This document shows positions 60,760 through 64,000 of a DNA stretch of 64,000 nt, in pieces (position 1 is the first letter of the stretch; every line of letters begins with the position of its first letter). The stretch covers positions 56,631 through 120,630 of the forward strand of contig NZ_JAUCYU010000016.1 of assembly GCF_030373445.1 (NCBI RefSeq), written 5' to 3'. The position numbers and the translations under genes are program-made. The notes under the pieces were generated by a model. It was not told the origin of the DNA, did not search any database, and was given only the letters and a program-made list of their open reading frames with translations. The stretch comes from Roseovarius sp. Lineage in GTDB: Bacteria > Pseudomonadota > Alphaproteobacteria > Rhodobacterales > Rhodobacteraceae.

Positions 60760-60809
60760 GCGCATCGCGATGCGCTCGCCTTCCACTTCGGCATCCCGGG
60801 AGACCCGGG
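60760..60809. repeat. 16-bp perfect palindrome and adjacent hairpin between nusG and rplK
   Basis: GCGCATCGCGATGCGC (60760-60775) is a perfect palindrome. Close by, CCCGGG-AGA-CCCGGG (60795-60809) forms a tight hairpin. Neither is followed by a T tract. They could be processing or protein-binding sites in the rplKA leader. Confidence 0.6.
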
Positions 60810-60823
60810 CATTTCGGGCGCGG

Positions 60824-61357
60824 TCAGCCTTGCTTGGTGACCTGCGTGTATTCCAGCTCGACCGGGGTTTCCCGGCCGAAGATCGACACCATCACCTTGA
60901 GGCGCTGGTTGTCGTCGTCGACTTCCTCGACCATGCCGTCGAAATCCTCGAACGGGCCGTCGTTGACCTTCACCTTCTCGCCCACCTCGAAGGAGATGAG
61001 GGTGCGCGGGGCTTCCTCGCCTTCCTGGACGCGGTTCAGGATGGCGTTCACCTCGGCGTCGCGCATCGGCATCGGGCGGCCCTGCGGACCGAGGAAGCCG
61101 GTGACCCGGTTGATCGAGTTGATCAGGTGATAGCCCTTGTCCGACATTTCCATGTGGACCAGCACGTAGCCCGGCATGAACCGGCGCTCGGCCGTGACCT
61201 TCTTGCCGCGGCGCACCTCGATCACTTCCTCGGTCGGCACGAGCACCTCGTCGATCTCGTCCTCGAGGCTTTGCTCGGCAACGGATTGTCTGATCTGCTC
61301 GGCAATCTTCTTCTCGAAATTCGAGAGAACGCTAACCGAGTACCACCGTTTTGCCAT
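60824..61357 (-). CDS. nusG: Transcription antitermination/termination factor NusG
   Basis: A 177-residue protein with the NGN domain (MAKRWYSVSVLSNFEKKIAE, and PGYVLVHMEMS around 97-107) and a C-terminal KOW domain (FEVGEKVKVNDGPFEDFDG). It binds the RNA polymerase clamp, whose subunits rpoB and rpoC lie in the same cluster. It is separated from secE by 187 bp that include an intrinsic terminator, so it probably has its own promoter. Confidence 0.98.
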   Translation of the reverse strand: MAKRWYSVSVLSNFEKKIAEQIRQSVAEQSLEDEIDEVLVPTEEVIEVRRGKKVTAERRFMPGYVLVHMEMSDKGYHLINSINRVTGFLGPQGRPMPMRDAEVNAILNRVQEGEEAPRTLISFEVGEKVKVNDGPFEDFDGMVEEVDDDNQRLKVMVSIFGRETPVELEYTQVTKQG

Positions 61358-61437
61358 CGTTCAACCAAGTCCTGTCAAGCCCGGCGCGTTGCCGGATATA
61401 TTCGTATTTTCAGGCGCTTGGCCTGAGGTCCCCGAAA

Positions 61438-61472
61438 CAAAAAGCGGCGCGCAACACGAATCGCCGCGCGCC
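61438..61472 (-). terminator. Intrinsic terminator between secE and nusG
   Basis: On the minus strand GGCGCGC and GCGCGCC form a 7-bp all-GC stem, followed closely by GCTTTTTG. It would end the secE transcript before nusG. Confidence 0.65.
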
Positions 61473-61544
61473 ATGTATCGGAGTGTCGGCTGGCCTACCC
61501 CCAAACCGCCTTGAAATCAAGGGCAAGGGGGAATTTTCTGACGC

Positions 61545-61742
61545 TCAGCCGAAGAAGCCCAGGATACCCGTCAGGCCGGTGCGGATCGCCAGGTCGACCA
61601 GGGCGAAGAAGATCGCGGTTAGGGTGGCCATGATGAAGACCATGACCGTGGTCAGGAACACCTCGCGCCGGGTGGGCCAGACGACCTTTGCGACTTCCGA
61701 GCGGACCTGCTGGATGAACTGAAGCGGATTGGTCATTGCCAT
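61545..61742 (-). CDS. secE: Preprotein translocase subunit SecE
   Basis: A 65-residue short-form SecE with one membrane span (about 33-57). The conserved cytosolic amphipathic helix is VRSEVAKVVWPTRREVFLTT (about 14-33). It stabilises SecY in the SecYEG channel. The ATG at 61742 is used; MTNPLQ at 61736 is an alternative. It lies between two terminators, so here it may be a single-gene transcript. Confidence 0.96.
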   Translation of the reverse strand: MAMTNPLQFIQQVRSEVAKVVWPTRREVFLTTVMVFIMATLTAIFFALVDLAIRTGLTGILGFFG

Positions 61743-61817
61743 GTGCGGATATGCCTGTAGCTGAATGCGCGTTGCGGGCGGACATACGCCCAGCCCCGCG
61801 TGAATTCAAGGGTCGAG

Positions 61818-61847
61818 AAAACACCCGCCCGGGAAACCGGGCGGGTG
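61818..61847 (-). terminator. Intrinsic terminator after the acidic membrane-protein gene
   Basis: A perfect 11-bp stem (CACCCGCCCGG with CCGGGCGGGTG) and a 4-nt loop are followed on the minus strand by TTTTCTCG. It ends the upstream transcript before secE. Confidence 0.85.
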
Positions 61848-61878
61848 TGGCATGGAGAGGCATGCCGTCGGCGAGGGA

Positions 61879-62574
61879 TCAGGAGGTGCGCATGCCGCCG
61901 TGGCGGGCGGCGGGCCGGGTCTTGGCGACCGGCTGCGACATGTCGGGCAGCGCGAGGCTTTCGGCCAGGCTGTCGGGCAGGTAGTCGAGCACGCTGTCGA
62001 GGCGCAGGGCGGCGCGGTCGATGACGCGGCGCAGGCGTTCGGCGGTTTTCGGGCGCCGGCCGGCGAAGCGGTACCAGTGGCCGGCGGTCACGAGGTAGCG
62101 CAGCGACAGGATCGCCAGGACGGCGAACCATGCCAGGACCAGGAACGCCGCGCCGAGGAGGACCGGCCAGAAGAAGGCCGTGAGCACGAGGGCCGCGATG
62201 CCCACGTGGCGCGGGCGGAGACGGGAGAGGAGGCTGGCGCGGGCCGCTTCGGCTTCCTCTTCTTCCTCGGCGGAGAAGGCAGCGCGGAGGCGCTGTTCCT
62301 CGTCGAGCTCTTCCTGCGGCTCGAGCGGCGGAAGGGCATCGGCGCCCTTCGGCTGCGGCGTCTTCCGGACGATCTCGGCGGTTCCGGGCGACGGAATGTC
62401 TTTACGCGTGTCCCCCGCGACGCCCTCACCCAGCATCAGCTGGCTGATATGGAGCTCGGCGTTCTTCTGGGCGACGTCGTCATTCAGCGCATCTTCGGGC
62501 GGCGGGCTTTGCAGCTCGACGGAATCGTGGGGCAGGTGCGGGTTCGTCTTTGAAAGGACAACAAACTTGGTCAT
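61879..62574 (-). CDS. Acidic membrane protein of unknown function
   Basis: A 231-residue protein. The N-terminal 115 residues are polar and contain an acidic stretch with a poly-Glu run (SAEEEEEAEAARASLL, about 100-115). Two close membrane spans occupy about 123-158, and a basic C-terminal tail has paired Arg residues. I do not recognise a family. It is on the same strand between tRNA-Trp and secE, followed by its own terminator. Codon use matches the neighbours. Confidence 0.72.
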   Translation of the reverse strand: MTKFVVLSKTNPHLPHDSVELQSPPPEDALNDDVAQKNAELHISQLMLGEGVAGDTRKDIPSPGTAEIVRKTPQPKGADALPPLEPQEELDEEQRLRAAFSAEEEEEAEAARASLLSRLRPRHVGIAALVLTAFFWPVLLGAAFLVLAWFAVLAILSLRYLVTAGHWYRFAGRRPKTAERLRRVIDRAALRLDSVLDYLPDSLAESLALPDMSQPVAKTRPAARHGGMRTS

Positions 62575-62920
62575 GGCAGCACTCGTTCAACATGTCAGAC
62601 GCCCCCACGCCTGCCCCGGTTCCAATGCCCATCTGGGCGGTGCCGGGAACGGGGGTTTTTCTGTGGTCCAATTATGGCGCAAATGTGGCAAGAAAGGGCC
62701 TGAATTGTGTCGCGCCGCAATTCGGCCCTTTTTCAGCCGCAATTTCGGCAACACTGATTTCACTGGGAAAAAACTGTTTCCGGGGCCGGAACGGTGAGAT
62801 TTTCCCGATGTCCCGGATGCCGACAATTCGAATCGAATCGGAATCATCCATGCCGGGTGCAAAGGCCTCGGAGCGCCCGCAAAAGGGGCGCGTACCGGAT
62901 GTTCGGACTGTCGGGAGGAA
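62575..62920. other. Non-coding region between the acidic membrane protein and tRNA-Trp
   Basis: About 345 bp without a convincing gene. It holds a hairpin terminator (62690-62735) that can end the tRNA-Trp transcript. The promoter of the membrane-protein gene should lie between that and 62575; none stands out by eye. Confidence 0.55.
62690..62735. terminator. Hairpin terminator downstream of tRNA-Trp
   Basis: AAAGGGCC-T-GAATTG and CAATTC-GGCCCTTT form a 14-bp stem with one bulge. TTTTT follows on the plus strand and CCCTTTCTT on the minus strand. By position it most likely ends the tRNA-Trp transcript (minus). Confidence 0.7.
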
Positions 62921-62996
62921 TGGCAGGGGCAGCAGGGCTCGAACCCGCGACCTACGGTTTTGGAGACCGTCGCTCTACCAGCTGAGCTATACCCCT
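62921..62996 (-). tRNA. trnW: tRNA-Trp (anticodon CCA)
   Basis: A 76-nt tRNA on the minus strand. The acceptor arms AGGGGTA and TGCCCCT pair fully with one G-U; the D arm AGCTCAGCTGGTAGAGC, the T-arm core GGTTCGAGCC and the anticodon CCA within GTCTCCAAAAC are clear. CCA at the 3' end is encoded. trnW next to secE-nusG is a widespread bacterial arrangement; here one membrane-protein gene intervenes. Confidence 0.98.
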
Positions 62997-63084
62997 TCGC
63001 AAGCGAAGCCCCGGATACGGCAACGCCTGCGAAAGTTCAAGCCCGATTTCGGGGCGGAGGGGGGATTATCCGGGAAGGAACGGT

Positions 63085-63744
63085 TCAGCCGGCCGCCGCG
63101 CGTTCGAGATGCGCAAGGTCTGCCCCGCAGATCGCCGCCTCGTGGGCGAGGATGCGGTCGATCGGCCAGTCCCACCAGGCGATTTCGAGCAGGCGGGCGA
63201 TGGTGGCGGCGTCGAAGCGGGTGCGCACGGGCCGGGCCGGGTTGCCGGCGACCAGCGTGTAGGGCGGGACATGCCCCGCCACCACGGCCCCCGCCCCGGC
63301 GATGACGCCGTGCCCGAGCCGGGCGCCGGGCAGGACGCGCACCCCCTGCCCCAGCCAGACGTCATGGCCGATCACGGTATCCGGATCCGGGGTTCGGGGC
63401 AGCGAGGGCCGCCCGGCCTCGAACCCGCCGTCGAACACGGCGAAGGGGAAGGTCGAGAACCCGTCGCGCCGGTGATTGGCCGAGGCGGTGATGAAGGTGA
63501 CGCCATCGGCGATCTGGCAGAAGCGGCCGATGACCAGCCGCTCGGGCGAGCCAGGGTAGAGGTAGGGCGCCAGGCGGGCCGCCCAGTCCTCGGGCGGGAC
63601 ATGGGCGCTGGCATAGGTATAGTCGCCCACCTCGATGCGCGGATGGTCGATGGCGTTTTTCAGGAAGACGGTGCCGGTGTGAACGGTGCCGTCGGGAAGG
63701 GTCAGCGGATGGCGCGTATCGGCGCCGGGAAAGGGGCGGTGCAT
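63085..63744 (-). CDS. Hexapeptide-repeat acetyltransferase (CatB/Vat-like)
   Basis: A 219-residue left-handed beta-helix acyltransferase. IGRFCQIADGVTFITASANH, with the His of the active site, is at about 72-91. DTVIGHDVWLGQGV and the following hexapeptide rungs (VIAGAGAVVAGHVPPYTLVAG split, about 147-167) match the xenobiotic/CatB class. Such enzymes acetylate antibiotics or cell-surface sugars; which applies is not readable. It is located between tuf and tRNA-Trp on the same strand, an uncommon place. Confidence 0.88.
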   Translation of the reverse strand: MHRPFPGADTRHPLTLPDGTVHTGTVFLKNAIDHPRIEVGDYTYASAHVPPEDWAARLAPYLYPGSPERLVIGRFCQIADGVTFITASANHRRDGFSTFPFAVFDGGFEAGRPSLPRTPDPDTVIGHDVWLGQGVRVLPGARLGHGVIAGAGAVVAGHVPPYTLVAGNPARPVRTRFDAATIARLLEIAWWDWPIDRILAHEAAICGADLAHLERAAAG

Positions 63745-63848
63745 GGCAAGCCTCGCGTTTGATCGGTCCGGGGTCGGGTGATGCGATCAGGCGGCTTGGT
63801 CCATGGTTCCCTCCATTGGCTGCGGGGTGCAGATAGCAGGGGGGCGGC

Positions 63849-63882
63849 AAAAAGGAAAGGGCGCCGCTAGGGGCGCCCTTTC
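63849..63882 (-). terminator. Intrinsic terminator of tuf
   Basis: AAAGGGCGCC and GGCGCCCTTT form a 10-bp stem with a 6-nt loop. On the minus strand the sequence continues CCTTTTTGCC. It lies 30 bp after the tuf stop. Confidence 0.88.
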
Positions 63883-63911
63883 GAAGTCTTGAAGCGATGC
63901 CTGCGCGGCGA

Positions 63912-64000
63912 TCACTCGATGATTTTGGAAACCACACCAGAACCCACGGTGCGGCCGCCTTCGCGGATGGCGAAGCGGAGGCCGTCTTCCATGGCGATCG
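63912..64000 (-). CDS. tuf: Elongation factor Tu, C-terminal end (runs off the window)
   Basis: The last 28 codons and the stop codon are visible: AMEDGLRFAIREGGRTVGSG then VVSKIIE, the invariant C terminus of EF-Tu domain 3. It is on the minus strand upstream of the secE-rpoC cluster and followed by its own terminator. The rest of the gene is beyond the window. EF-Tu delivers aminoacyl-tRNA to the ribosome. Confidence 0.95.
   Translation of the reverse strand, partial: IAMEDGLRFAIREGGRTVGSGVVSKIIE

Noticed and set aside
62921..62996. tRNA-Trp as an integration site for a mobile element.
   Set aside because: No integrase, no direct repeat of the tRNA 3' end and no change of codon use on either side were seen.

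Overview
The window is GC-rich DNA, about 65% G+C by eye and strongly GC-biased at third codon positions. It appears to come from a Rhodobacteraceae / Roseobacter-group alphaproteobacterium. The support is gene content and order: leuS-lptE-holA, a DUF3576 lipoprotein, ybgC-(sulP)-tolQRAB-pal-cpoB-tilS-ftsH, ruvCAB, DUF484-xerC, a phosphatidylcholine synthase, and tuf-trnW-secE-nusG-rplKAJL-rpoBC. There is no 16S gene, so the genus is not claimed. No transposon, prophage, CRISPR array or integrase other than the housekeeping XerC was seen.

Layout. 1-4 kb: the start of puuD (urate oxidation) divergent from a LysR regulator, then HNH, GST, GFA-type and MFS genes. 4-8 kb: leuS-lptE-holA on the minus strand, overlapping end to end. 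8-14.5 kb: a glycosyltransferase, a DUF3576 lipoprotein, the PLP-homeostasis protein, a PEBP-like secreted protein, a YkuD transpeptidase, BenE, a MOSC protein and trans-aconitate methyltransferase. 14.5-24.8 kb: the cell-envelope block ftsH, tilS, cpoB, pal, tolB, tolA, tolR, tolQ, a STAS-less SulP transporter and ybgC, all on the minus strand. 25-26.3 kb: tandem mscS-mscL. 26.3-30 kb: thpR, a conserved unknown and ruvCAB. 30-40 kb: a DUF1127 small protein, prmA, an MFS transporter, a flavoprotein monooxygenase, priA, fsa, DUF484-xerC, pcs and ogt. 40-44 kb: a tight minus-strand run of nitrilase-type hydrolase, OmpA-domain protein, CMD/AhpD-like protein, GNAT and CinA-like protein. 44-48 kb: sfsA, map, an XRE-regulator/membrane-protein pair with a clear dyad operator, and a Sel1/DUF4189 secreted protein.

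48.2-64 kb is the transcription/translation core, all on the minus strand and read from high to low coordinates: tuf (3' end), a hexapeptide acetyltransferase, tRNA-Trp, an acidic membrane protein, secE, nusG, rplK, rplA, rplJ, rplL, a glycosyltransferase, rpoB, a small Cys-rich lipoprotein-like gene, rpoC. Two things here are unusual. A glycosyltransferase sits between rplL and rpoB, just behind a terminator and ahead of an rpoB promoter. A 122-codon lipoprotein-like gene of atypical codon use is wedged between rpoB and rpoC, 5 bp after the rpoB stop and overlapping the rpoC start by 4 bp. The latter is the strongest candidate for something undescribed in this window. Several intrinsic terminators divide the cluster into separate units. 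rpoC is followed by a convergent secreted-protein gene instead of the rpsL-rpsG-fusA operon often found there.
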